A DNA stretch of 64,000 nucleotides from Victivallis lenta (GTDB lineage Bacteria > Verrucomicrobiota > Lentisphaeria > Victivallales > Victivallaceae). This document shows positions 8,144 to 16,430 of this stretch, piece by piece. Position 1 is the first letter of the stretch; every line of letters begins with the position of its first letter. Below the pieces are notes generated by a model, which saw nothing but the letters and a program-made list of their open reading frames with translations, searched no databases and was not told where the DNA came from. Location: contig NZ_VUNS01000004.1 of NCBI RefSeq assembly GCF_009695545.1, positions 124,001-188,000 of the forward strand, written 5' to 3'. The position numbers were made by a program, and so were the translations under genes.

Positions 8144-9697
8144 TCAGCGGCGGCCGTGTCCTCCGGCCGGGCGGGGCGGGTTGAACGGCGTCGAGGGACC
8201 GGACCACGTCGCGGGGCGCGCCGGCGTCGGCCGGATTCCGGACGGGCGGACATTCGTGCCGGGTGAAGTCGACGGCCGGGCCGGCGCCGGGCTCGGGACG
8301 ACTCGCCGGAATCCGCCGTTCCGTTCCATCTGATAACCTCGGCCGGGCCGGTTCACCGCCGGGCCGCTGATGCCGGAACCGGTTCCGGACGGACGAACCG
8401 GCAGCTTGTCAGCGCCGGAAAGCGACGGAACGACATTGTTCTTTCCGGGCGCCGGGCGGTTCGCGTCGGGATTCGGCCGGCTCGGGCGGTCGGGACGCGG
8501 CACGAGCGGCCGGTCCGCTCCCGGCAGCGGACGCAGATTGTCGGTCGGCGGCTTCGGCCCCGGGTCGGGCTTCGGCGGCCGCGGCGGCCGCGGCGGATGC
8601 GGTCCCGGATCGGGCCTGGGCGGGCGAGGCGGGCGCGGTCCCGGTCCCGGCCACGGACGGGGCGGGCGCGGGCGCGGCCAGTCGTTCCAGCAGTTGTTCG
8701 ACCACCAGATCACCGGCCAGTAGGTGCTGCCGATATAATACGGATAATAATAGTAACGTTCCGTGCCGAGGTTGTCGTTCCGGCTGTTGTTCGAGACGCT
8801 GCCGCCTTTGTTGTCCAGCCCGGCGACTTCGGCCTGATCCGGGGGAGCGTCCTGCGTTTCGGGCGGAGCGGCGGTTTCGGCATTCTCCTTCTGCGCGGCG
8901 GCGAACTCGCTGTAAATGTCGAGATAGCGCTCAAGCAGCAGCTGGGCCTCGTCGAGCGAATCCGAAAAAACCGGAATCCGTTCGATATCGCGGTAGCGCG
9001 CGTGCATACCGGTCGGATACAGAAAACCGCTCCAGCGGCCGGTTCCCTCAGGCAGCTCAAGTCCGTCGATCAGAACAAGCGTCGGCAGCTGCGGCAGTTC
9101 GCTCGTGTCGTCGATGACCGCGACCACCGTGCCGGAACGCACCCGTTCGACCGGAACCACCGCCACCGGGCGGCGGCGCGCGTAAATCGCGAACCGCAGG
9201 TCGGCCGGCTTGATCTTCACTTCGTCGCCCGAAAGCCGCGCCTTGATCTCGCGGGTCACGCGGGCCATGCGGTCGGCCTCACTCTCGGCGGTCTCCTCAA
9301 GCGTGCGCTTTCCGGCGGCCTGCAATTGCTCTTCAAACTTCTTCGCCTGTTCGGGATCGTAGCCGAAATGCTTCTGCAATTCCGGCGTGAGCTGGGCCAG
9401 CGGCACGCCGATCATTGCATAACTGCCGTCTTCACGCAGGTAGCCGATGTCGATGCCGCTCGGCGTAACCCGTTCGACGGTCGCATCCTTGTAGACCTTC
9501 CCGCCGGCGGTCCTGATGTCCATGACCGGTTCTTCCCCGCCGCCCGCCTCCTCCCCGGCGGCTTCCGCCTCCGGCACGGGAGCCGCCGCCTCTTCAACGG
9601 CAGGCTCGGAATTCGGAGCCCGCGGCGGCTCTTCGGCGCCCAGCGGCAGAAAACCGCCCAGGCACCAGCACAGCAACAGAGGCAAATAATGTTTCAT
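8144..9697 (-). CDS. secreted protein with N-terminal PVC-type domain and Pro/Arg/Gly-rich tail
   Basis: A 517-residue protein. A Sec signal peptide (about residues 1-20, MKHYLPLLLCW start) is followed by an acidic Ala/Glu-rich linker. A domain at about 60-125 (GGKVYKDATVERVTPSGI through QKHFGYDPEQA) resembles a short beta-domain frequent in Verrucomicrobiota/Lentisphaerota secreted proteins. A second globular region spans about 140-275. A Tyr/Trp patch (YYYYPYYIG) leads into about 190 residues of Pro-Arg-Pro, Pro-Gly-Pro and Pro-Asp-Pro repeats. The C-terminal tail is probably extended and cell-wall or surface associated. AGGAGG lies 6 bases before the ATG, and a TATAAT box is seen at 9790-9795 on the minus strand. 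Function unknown. Confidence 0.75.
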   Translation of the reverse strand: MKHYLPLLLCWCLGGFLPLGAEEPPRAPNSEPAVEEAAAPVPEAEAAGEEAGGGEEPVMDIRTAGGKVYKDATVERVTPSGIDIGYLREDGSYAMIGVPLAQLTPELQKHFGYDPEQAKKFEEQLQAAGKRTLEETAESEADRMARVTREIKARLSGDEVKIKPADLRFAIYARRRPVAVVPVERVRSGTVVAVIDDTSELPQLPTLVLIDGLELPEGTGRWSGFLYPTGMHARYRDIERIPVFSDSLDEAQLLLERYLDIYSEFAAAQKENAETAAPPETQDAPPDQAEVAGLDNKGGSVSNNSRNDNLGTERYYYYPYYIGSTYWPVIWWSNNCWNDWPRPRPPRPWPGPGPRPPRPPRPDPGPHPPRPPRPPKPDPGPKPPTDNLRPLPGADRPLVPRPDRPSRPNPDANRPAPGKNNVVPSLSGADKLPVRPSGTGSGISGPAVNRPGRGYQMERNGGFRRVVPSPAPARPSTSPGTNVRPSGIRPTPARPATWSGPSTPFNPPRPAGGHGRR

Positions 9698-9901
9698 TTC
9701 AGACCTCCTAAGTAATTCTAAGATAACTATACGCCGGAATTCCGGAATATCAAATCGAAATGATTGCAAATCGCGCTGTTTTCATCTACATTATACACAT
9801 AAGACAGCGAAAACTTGAAAAGATGCGGAACCGGCTCCCGGCGCGGATTTAAAGTTTTCCACTGAAACGGGTATAGATCAGAAAAGAGCTCCGTCAATCC
9901 A

Positions 9902-12118
9902 ATGATGCACGTACCGTTCCGCCGAATCCGCTGCCGCCTGACGGCGCCGGGCGCGCTTTTTCCGGGCATTCTCGCCGGAGCGCTCCCGGCGACGCTGGAC
10001 GGCCGGTTCCTGCCGTGGGGCGCGGTCGTCGCCGTTGCGGCGGCAGCGGCGGCCCTTCTCCTGCTCGAACGCCGCTGCGCCGCGGTCGCGCTCGCCGGAA
10101 TCGGGCTGGGAACAGCGAGCATCGGGCTGCATGCGCTGTGGGAGCAGCGGCCCGGAGCGTATGAAACCCTGCTGCCGCCGCGCAGCTGCGGAGGGACGGC
10201 CGAGCTCCGGATCGCCGACCCGCGCGTCTCGTCGGTGCCGGGCATCACGCCGCCGTCGCTGATCCGCGCGCAGGTCCGGCGCATCCGCCTCACCGGAGAA
10301 ACCGGCTTCCGGAACGCATCGGGAGTGATTTATCTGAAACTCCCGGCCGAATCACCGCCGGCGGTCCGCTGCGGAGATCTGCTGACCGCCGAGGGAGTCT
10401 TCGTGCTGCCGGAACCCGGCGGCGTATTCCGGCGGGAGCATGGCGGGACCGCGACCCGGATCACGCCGATGCGCGATTTCTCGACTTATCTGGCCGGGCG
10501 CGGCGCAAGCCGGACCTTCCGGGCCCGCGAAGCGGCGGTCACCGGCCGGAGTCCGGGCATGCTCGGCCGGATCTGCCTCGTCCGCGACCGGCTGCTCGAA
10601 CGGGCCGTCAGCGGGATCGGCTCCGCGCGCATCCGCAATTTGGCCGCGGCGCTCTTTTTCGGAACCTCGGGCGGAGTCGACCCGGCCAACCGGCTGCGGC
10701 TCATCGAATCCGGCACGATCCACCTCTATTCGGTCTCCGGCATGCATGTCGCGATGCTCGCGGCGGTTCTGCTCTGGCTGCTGCGCCCGCTGCCGTTCCG
10801 GAGCCGCTACCTGACGCTCGCGGCGCTTGTGCTGCTCTACGTTCTTTCGACCGGCGCGAACGCCCCGGCGATGCGCGCCTTTTACATGATCGGACTCTGG
10901 TGCGTGCTCCGCGCTTCACTGCTCTACATCCCGCCGTTTCACGCGCTGCTGCTGGCGGGGGGAATCCTGATTCTCGTTTCACCGGGACTCATGCTCGACA
11001 TGGGGTTCCAGTATTCGTTCCTGATCACCGCGATCCTGATTCTGGCGAGCGGCCGGTTCGACCGGGCGGCGGAGCTGCTCGGCGAAGAGTTCCGCTGCAT
11101 GCCGAATTCGCGCTTCAAACGGCGGCGTGAAAAACGGCTCCGGCGCGGCTGGGCGCTGCTGTTCGCGGCAGGCGCATGCTTTGCGGCATTTCTCGGCGGC
11201 GCAGGCATCTCGCTTCACACGCAGGGGCTGCTGCTGCCGGGGTCGGTGCTCGCGAACCTCGCGCTCATGCCGGTGGTGGGACTGTTGTTCCCGATCCTCT
11301 TTTTCAAGCTCGGCGGCGGACTCTTCTGGAGCGGGTTCGACTGGTTCGGCGCCCGGCTGCTCGAGTTCTGCTTCGGTTTCATGGAGACGGTTACGCGAAT
11401 CGCCGCGACCGGGCTCGAGCGGCTGCCCGCGGTCCGGCCGTCCCTGCCGGAGATCGTCCTTTTTTACGCAGCGCTCTTTCTGTTGATCGCGGGACGGCGG
11501 CGGGCGGTGCTGTTTCCGGCGGCGGCCCTGCTTGTCCTGCTGCCGTCCGCCTGGCTGTTCCGGGCTGAATTCCGGAAGCCGTCGCTCCTCGTCGTCGCCG
11601 GCGGCGGCTCGACGCCGATGGTCGTCTTTCATCATCCCGGCACGGCGTATACGGCCGCCGTCAATGCCGACGGCTACGGCACCGTGCCGGCAGCGGCTGA
11701 TTTTCTCCTGAAACGCGGCGCGACGCACATCGACCGCCTCGCCTTTTCGGCGGCGCGGACCGGGAACCTGTCGGCGCTGCCGCTGCTCGTCACCCGGCTG
11801 CCGGTTTCGGAGCTTTCGGTGCCGGAGCTCGACCGTTATTCCCGCGTGTTCACCGCAAAACTCGCGGAGACGCTGCCCGGCTGCCGCCTGACCACCCCGG
11901 CCGACGGCGGCAGCTACGGACCGCTTGCGGTCACCCCGAACGAGAACGGATTCGAATTGGCTTATTCGGATCCTTCCGCCGCCTTTGAATGGCGCCTTTC
12001 GCTTGTTACGACCGATTCCGGCTGTGCCATCACGCTGCGGCAGCCGGGACGGGAGGCGACGGGCACACTTATACCGAACAGCAGCGTCCCGGAGGTTTGG
12101 GAACATGAGTTCCGGTAA
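9902..12118 (+). CDS. comEC: ComEC/Rec2-family DNA-uptake membrane protein
   Basis: A 738-residue protein. N-terminal membrane segments and a DUF4131-like soluble stretch (about 30-200) are followed by the Competence domain (about 225-520). That domain carries the family signature LYSVSGMHVAML, with its conserved His, and many membrane helices. A C-terminal segment of about 200 residues sits where the metallo-beta-lactamase domain normally lies, but no HxHxDH motif is present. Family members form the inner-membrane channel for single-stranded DNA during natural transformation. The start lies at a double ATG (9902/9905) without a strong ribosome-binding site. The stop overlaps the next gene by 14 bp. 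No other competence genes are in this window. Confidence 0.85.
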   Translation: MMHVPFRRIRCRLTAPGALFPGILAGALPATLDGRFLPWGAVVAVAAAAAALLLLERRCAAVALAGIGLGTASIGLHALWEQRPGAYETLLPPRSCGGTAELRIADPRVSSVPGITPPSLIRAQVRRIRLTGETGFRNASGVIYLKLPAESPPAVRCGDLLTAEGVFVLPEPGGVFRREHGGTATRITPMRDFSTYLAGRGASRTFRAREAAVTGRSPGMLGRICLVRDRLLERAVSGIGSARIRNLAAALFFGTSGGVDPANRLRLIESGTIHLYSVSGMHVAMLAAVLLWLLRPLPFRSRYLTLAALVLLYVLSTGANAPAMRAFYMIGLWCVLRASLLYIPPFHALLLAGGILILVSPGLMLDMGFQYSFLITAILILASGRFDRAAELLGEEFRCMPNSRFKRRREKRLRRGWALLFAAGACFAAFLGGAGISLHTQGLLLPGSVLANLALMPVVGLLFPILFFKLGGGLFWSGFDWFGARLLEFCFGFMETVTRIAATGLERLPAVRPSLPEIVLFYAALFLLIAGRRRAVLFPAAALLVLLPSAWLFRAEFRKPSLLVVAGGGSTPMVVFHHPGTAYTAAVNADGYGTVPAAADFLLKRGATHIDRLAFSAARTGNLSALPLLVTRLPVSELSVPELDRYSRVFTAKLAETLPGCRLTTPADGGSYGPLAVTPNENGFELAYSDPSAAFEWRLSLVTTDSGCAITLRQPGREATGTLIPNSSVPEVWEHEFR

Positions 12119-13286
12119 AAAAATGAAGATCTGCCACGTCATCACCCGCATGATCGTCGGCGGCGCGCAGGAGAACACGCTGTACACGATTCTCGGCCAT
12201 CTGCGCAGGGGGCACGAGGTCGTCCTGGTCACCGGCCCGTCACCGGGGCGGGAGGGGAAACTGCTGCAGAACGTCGATTTTCCGCCGTTCGAAACGGTCG
12301 AGCTGCCGAGCCTGGTCCGCGAGCTCGACCCGGCCAACGACCTGAAGGCGTATTTCGCTCTGAAAAAGTTCTTCCGGGAGCGGAAATTCGACATCGTCCA
12401 CACCCACAGCTCGAAGGCCGGCGTCATCGGCCGGATCGCGGCCCGGCGCGCCGGCGTGCCGGTCGTGGTTCACACCGTCCACGGTCAGGCGTTCCATCCT
12501 TACGAAACCGGCTGGAAAAATGCGCTCTACAAGGAGTCGGAACGGATCGCCGCCCGTTACTGCGACAAAATCTACGCCGTCGCCCAAGCCATGATCGATC
12601 AGTGCGTCGAGGCCCGCATCGCCCCGCGCGAAAAATACATGGTCGTTTACAGCGGCATGGAGACGTCCGCGTTTGCGAACGCGGTGCGGGAACCGGAGCT
12701 GCGGAACGAGCTTGGACTTCCGGAAAAGGCGCGGGTCATCGCAACCCTCGCCCGGCTCTTTCCGATGAAAGGTTACGAATACGTCGTCCCGGCGGCGGCC
12801 GAGCTGATCCGGGAGTATCCGGATACGCACCTGCTCCTGATCGGCGACGGGCCGATGCGCGACGAACTCGATGCGCAGATCGCCGCGCTCGGACTGACGG
12901 ACCACTTCCACTTTGCCGGACTCGTGCCTCCGGCCCAAGTACATCGCTATCTCGCGCAGGCCGACCTGCTCTGGCATTTGTCGCTGCGCGAAGGGCTGCC
13001 GCGCTCGGTGGTGCAGGCGCTGGCGACCGGCATCCCGGCGATCGGCTACCGCCTCGACGGCACCCCGGAGGTGATCCGCGACGGGGAAACCGGCTACTGC
13101 GTCGCGCCGCAGCAGGTCGGCGAAGTCATCGAAGCGACCCGGAAGATCTGGAACGATCCCGCTCTCGCCCGCCGGATGGGGGAGACCGGGCGGAAACGCG
13201 TCATCGAACAATTCGACTGGCCGCGCATGGCCGATATTCTGAAAAGGGAATACCGTGAGCTTCTGGCGCACAAAACTCGAAGCTGA
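12105..13286 (+). CDS. glycosyltransferase family 4
   Basis: A 393-residue GT-B enzyme. The N-terminal Rossmann domain begins MKICHVITRMIVGGAQENT and includes the VHTHSSKAGVIGR loop. The C-terminal nucleotide-sugar-binding domain has the IGDGPMRDEL loop and a family-4 Glu-containing stretch (REGLPRSVVQALATG, then GTPEVI). It probably transfers a sugar from a nucleotide donor during polysaccharide or lipopolysaccharide assembly at the inner membrane. GGAGG lies 9 bases before the ATG at 12105, inside the end of comEC; a second ATG at 12123 is possible. The gene overlaps comEC by 14 bp and the larE start by 32 bp, so translation of the three is probably coupled. The acceptor is unknown. Confidence 0.9.
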   Translation: MSSGKKMKICHVITRMIVGGAQENTLYTILGHLRRGHEVVLVTGPSPGREGKLLQNVDFPPFETVELPSLVRELDPANDLKAYFALKKFFRERKFDIVHTHSSKAGVIGRIAARRAGVPVVVHTVHGQAFHPYETGWKNALYKESERIAARYCDKIYAVAQAMIDQCVEARIAPREKYMVVYSGMETSAFANAVREPELRNELGLPEKARVIATLARLFPMKGYEYVVPAAAELIREYPDTHLLLIGDGPMRDELDAQIAALGLTDHFHFAGLVPPAQVHRYLAQADLLWHLSLREGLPRSVVQALATGIPAIGYRLDGTPEVIRDGETGYCVAPQQVGEVIEATRKIWNDPALARRMGETGRKRVIEQFDWPRMADILKREYRELLAHKTRS

Positions 13287-14046
13287 GCTCCGGCCGTACG
13301 GAAAGCTTGCCGTCGCCTTCTCGGGCGGCTGCGACAGCACGTTGCTGGCCGAGGCGGCGCGGCGTGTGCTCGGCGGCGGCAATGTGCTTCTGCTGCTGGC
13401 CGACTCGGTTCTGCTGCCGCGCCGCGAGGCAGAACAGGCGCGGACGCTGGCGGCGGCGGCAGGACTCCGGCTCGAAACCGTTCCGCTGGACCCGCTGGCG
13501 GACGAGGCCGTGCGGGCTAACGGTCCGCTGCGCTGCTATTACTGCAAGAAGCGGATTTTCACCGCGCTCGGCGAACGGGCGCGCAGCCTCGGTTTTGCGG
13601 TACTTGCAGACGGAGCGAATTTCGACGACCGGGGGGATTACCGGCCCGGCGCGAAGGCGGCCGATGAGCTCGGCGTGGCACATCCGCTCCGGGAACTGCC
13701 GAAGCAGGCGATCCGTGATCTGGCGCGGGAGTGGAAGCTGCCGGTCTGGAACCTCCCGGCGGCGGCCTGTCTCGCAAGCAGGATTCCGGCCGGAACGCCG
13801 CTGGACCGGGAAGCGCTTGCGACGGTCGAAGCCGGGGAGAACGCGGTCGCGGCACGGGGATACACCGGCTTCCGGGTACGCAGGATCGGGCCGGAAACGG
13901 CCCGGCTCGAGTTCCGGGCGGACGATCTGGAACGGGCGGAGGCCGAACGCGGGAGCCTCGAAACGCTGCTTGCCCCGCTCGGCTTTGAAACCGTTGAGAT
14001 CGCGCTGTACCGTACCGGCTCGATGAACCGCGCATCCGGGGCATAA
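13255..14046 (+). CDS. larE: ATP-dependent sacrificial sulfur transferase LarE
   Basis: A 263-residue PP-loop enzyme. The ATP pyrophosphatase motif SGGCDS is at residues 23-28, a Cys-containing stretch (PLRCYYCKK) at 91-99, and the family motif CLASRIP at 172-178. In characterised LarE the Cys of that last motif donates its sulfur to make the nickel-pincer nucleotide cofactor of lactate racemase and related enzymes. Translation starts at a GTG (13255) after AAAGGGA, inside the glycosyltransferase gene. The partner genes larA, larB and larC are not in this window. Convergent with the Gfo/Idh-type gene downstream. Confidence 0.85.
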   Translation: MSFWRTKLEAELRPYGKLAVAFSGGCDSTLLAEAARRVLGGGNVLLLLADSVLLPRREAEQARTLAAAAGLRLETVPLDPLADEAVRANGPLRCYYCKKRIFTALGERARSLGFAVLADGANFDDRGDYRPGAKAADELGVAHPLRELPKQAIRDLAREWKLPVWNLPAAACLASRIPAGTPLDREALATVEAGENAVAARGYTGFRVRRIGPETARLEFRADDLERAEAERGSLETLLAPLGFETVEIALYRTGSMNRASGA

Positions 14047-14381
14047 AGACGGCCGGGACGTATCCGGCCGCCGGGCAGCCTGCATTCGGACACCTCCCGG
14101 TTCACAAGCCGAATCGGAAATTCCGGCGGAGACCCTGCACGGCCTGTTGCGCGAGACCCCGGAAAGGGCGCGCAAACTCACCGGCAACAATACGGCCCCG
14201 CATTTTAACCACGCCGGCGGCTCCGGCCAGTCAACAGCTTGTCGGACAGTCTCTTCGACCGCGGCGTTCACACCGGGCGGAACGCCGCGACTCCGCCGCG
14301 GCCCCTGGCGCAGGGAGCTTCGCGCGGGCCGACTTGAGGTTCTGCCTCTGGCTCCGCCCGGCGTTCCCCCTGCGTTTGCCG
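14047..14381. other. 335-bp intergenic stretch between convergent genes
   Basis: No gene is recognised here. A G+C-rich inverted repeat (CGGCCGG ... CCGGCCG) sits just after the larE stop, without a U-tract. The rest shows no ribosome-binding site plus frame combination that looks coding on either strand. Confidence 0.5.
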
Positions 14382-15449
14382 TCAGAACTTGACCGGCTCG
14401 CCGGTCCGGGCCGACTCGTAGATCGCGTCGAGCAGACGCATGACGACCACGCCTTCCTCTGGCTGGACGAGGAACGGAGTGTCGTCCCGCACTGCGTCGG
14501 CGAAAAGCCAGAATGCGTTGCGGACTTCCGGCGACGAATGGAGTTTGCTGTCGAACTGCCTGCCTTCCATATCCTGATAATATTCGGCATCCCAGGTATA
14601 GCCTTCATTCAGGTTATACTGGTAGAGCCCGCCCTTGTCGCCGAGAATGCGGGTCGACATCTGTTCGTTCTCTTTGATGTTCGAAGCCCAGGCCGCGTCG
14701 AGTTCGAGCGTGGCGCCGTTCTTGAACTTGATCATCGCGCAGGCGAGGTCTTCGACCGTGTAGTCGAGTCCGCGTTCAGCCGCGAGCTTTCCGGCGATCT
14801 TGCAGTAGGTGCTGCCCATGACCCAGGCCGGTTCGGGGTAGCCCATGAGCCAGAGCGCAAGGTCGAGCCGATGCACGCCGAGGTCGATCAGCGGGCCGCC
14901 GCCCGACTGGCTCTTGTCGAAAAACCAGCTTCCGGCGCCGCCGCCCTTGGTGTTGAAACCGGAGCCGAGGCCCGGCACGCCGCGACGGCGCAGCCAGACG
15001 CTGCGTCCATAGTAGATCTCGCCGAGACGGCCCGCATCGACCAGATCCTTCATGGCGCGGGACTGCGGGTTGAAGCGGTAACTGAAGTCGATGCCGAGCT
15101 TCAGGCCGAGCCGTGCGGCCGTGTCGAGCATCTCCTGCGCCTCGGCGGTATTCATCGCCATCGGCTTTTCGCAGAGGACGTTCGCCCCGGCTTCGAGCCC
15201 GGCGATGGTCAGTTCCCTGTGCTGGTTGTTCGGTACGGCGACCGACAGGATGTCGAGCTTTTCGTTCCGGATCATGTCGATGCCCTCGGCATAGACTTTC
15301 GGGAGATTGAACTCCTTCTTCGCGTTTTCCCGCTTCGCCTCGATGCGGTCGGCGACGGCGACGACCTCGACATCGGGGTGTTCCATGTAGCCGGCGAGAT
15401 GCCCCCACCCCATGCCGAGACCGATAACGCCTGCTTTCAGCTTTGCCAT
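14382..15449 (-). CDS. Gfo/Idh/MocA-family oxidoreductase
   Basis: A 355-residue protein. The N-terminal Rossmann motif (VIGLGMGWGHLAGY, about 8-21) binds NAD(P), and the signature EKPMAMNT (about 94-101) precedes the C-terminal alpha/beta substrate domain. There is no signal peptide, so it is probably cytoplasmic. Such enzymes oxidise or epimerise sugars, inositols or sugar acids. It follows the ThuA-domain gene by 24 bp on the same strand; ThuA-Gfo/Idh pairs are common in sugar-utilisation loci. The ribosome-binding site is weak (AGAAGAAAG). Likely controlled by the divergent AraC-type regulator at 16431-17309. Substrate unknown. Confidence 0.9.
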   Translation of the reverse strand: MAKLKAGVIGLGMGWGHLAGYMEHPDVEVVAVADRIEAKRENAKKEFNLPKVYAEGIDMIRNEKLDILSVAVPNNQHRELTIAGLEAGANVLCEKPMAMNTAEAQEMLDTAARLGLKLGIDFSYRFNPQSRAMKDLVDAGRLGEIYYGRSVWLRRRGVPGLGSGFNTKGGGAGSWFFDKSQSGGGPLIDLGVHRLDLALWLMGYPEPAWVMGSTYCKIAGKLAAERGLDYTVEDLACAMIKFKNGATLELDAAWASNIKENEQMSTRILGDKGGLYQYNLNEGYTWDAEYYQDMEGRQFDSKLHSSPEVRNAFWLFADAVRDDTPFLVQPEEGVVVMRLLDAIYESARTGEPVKF

Positions 15450-15473
15450 ACGATAGTCTTTCTTCTGTCCGGA

Positions 15474-16253
15474 TTACTTGTTGGTTCCGTCGGCGTTCTG
15501 CAGAACGGCCGCCTTCGGCGCGGTATCAACCGAGCGGATCTCCTCGAGGGCCGGATAACAGGGCGCGCACATTTCGCGGAAGAAGACCGGCTTCGCCCAG
15601 CGGACCGCGTTGCCGATGACCCTGAGGACGTTTTCGTCATAGAAATTCGGGTACGATTCATGGCCGGGCTGGAAGTAGAAAACCTTGCCGTAGCCGCGTT
15701 CGAGCGTGAAGCCGCTGCGCATGACGTTGCCGCCCTCGAACCAGGAGAGGAAGATGATCTCGGCATCGCGCGGAATGTCGAAGCGCTCGCCGTACATCTC
15801 CTCGTGCGCCAGCTCGAAGTATTCGCCGATTCCCTGCGTGATCGGGTGCCACGGCGCGATGTTCCAGAGACGCTCCTTCTCGCCGGCCTCACGCCACTTG
15901 AGCGAGCCGGAGCAGCCGGTGACCGCCTTGAAAATCTTCGAGAAATGGCCCGAATGCAGCACGATGAGGCCCATCCCCTCGTGAATGCGTTTCAGGACTT
16001 TCGCCACGATGTCGTCGCGCACCTCGGCGTGGGCGCAATGGCCCCACCAGATCAGCACGTCGGTGGACTGAATGACTTCGTCGGTGAGGCCGTGCTCCGG
16101 TTCGTCGAGCGAGGCGAGCCGGATGTTGAGGTCATCGGCCGCGATGCCCCTGGCGATGGCGGCATGAAGCCCTTCGGGGTAAATCGCCTTGATTCCTTCA
16201 TTCTGCTTTTCGTGACGGAATTCATTCCAGATTGTGACATTGATCTTGCTCAT
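15474..16253 (-). CDS. ThuA-domain protein (trehalose-utilisation type)
   Basis: A 259-residue protein with the glutamine-amidotransferase-like ThuA fold. It shows INVTIWNEFRHE at the N-terminus, the DVLIWWGHCAH loop (about 82-92), GMGLIVLHSGHFSKIF (about 110-125) and GKVFYFQPGHE near residue 200. Close relatives lie in trehalose or other sugar catabolic clusters, and the biochemical role is poorly defined. AAGGAG lies 6 bases before the ATG at 16253. First gene of a two-gene minus-strand operon with the Gfo/Idh-type oxidoreductase, divergent from an AraC-type regulator. Confidence 0.88.
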   Translation of the reverse strand: MSKINVTIWNEFRHEKQNEGIKAIYPEGLHAAIARGIAADDLNIRLASLDEPEHGLTDEVIQSTDVLIWWGHCAHAEVRDDIVAKVLKRIHEGMGLIVLHSGHFSKIFKAVTGCSGSLKWREAGEKERLWNIAPWHPITQGIGEYFELAHEEMYGERFDIPRDAEIIFLSWFEGGNVMRSGFTLERGYGKVFYFQPGHESYPNFYDENVLRVIGNAVRWAKPVFFREMCAPCYPALEEIRSVDTAPKAAVLQNADGTNK

Positions 16254-16296
16254 CGCAAACTCCTTGATTTCTGTTAAGGGATTCGACTTTGCTATA

Positions 16297-16325
16297 AGTA
16301 TAGCCGTTTTTTCCGCAAAAAACAA
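16297..16325 (-). promoter_or_regulatory. promoter of the ThuA-Gfo/Idh operon
   Basis: On the minus strand TTGTTT (16320-16325), a 17-bp spacer and TATACT (16297-16302) lie 43 bases before the ThuA start. The weak -35 box fits a promoter needing an activator; a pair of direct repeats lies just upstream. Confidence 0.5.
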
Positions 16326-16342
16326 GTCGCCATGTGATTGCA

Positions 16343-16370
16343 TTTTGTGATATTCAAAAACCTTTTGTGA
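16343..16370 (+). promoter_or_regulatory. TTTTGTGA direct repeats, candidate AraC-type operator
   Basis: TTTTGTGA occurs at 16343-16350 and again at 16363-16370, 20 bp apart start to start. It lies in the 177-bp gap between the divergent ThuA operon and the AraC-type gene. Tandem sites two helical turns apart are the usual binding pattern of AraC-family activators, and these lie just upstream of the weak -35 box of the ThuA promoter. Confidence 0.5.
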
Positions 16371-16430
16371 GTTCTGCTTGAAAAAATGCCGGAAGAGGGT
16401 ACTATATAACGGAAACGGAGATGCGGACCA

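Noticed and set aside
8560-8700. DNA tandem repeat array
   Set aside because: The repetition is explained by Pro-Arg-Pro/Pro-Gly-Pro codons within the secreted protein gene.
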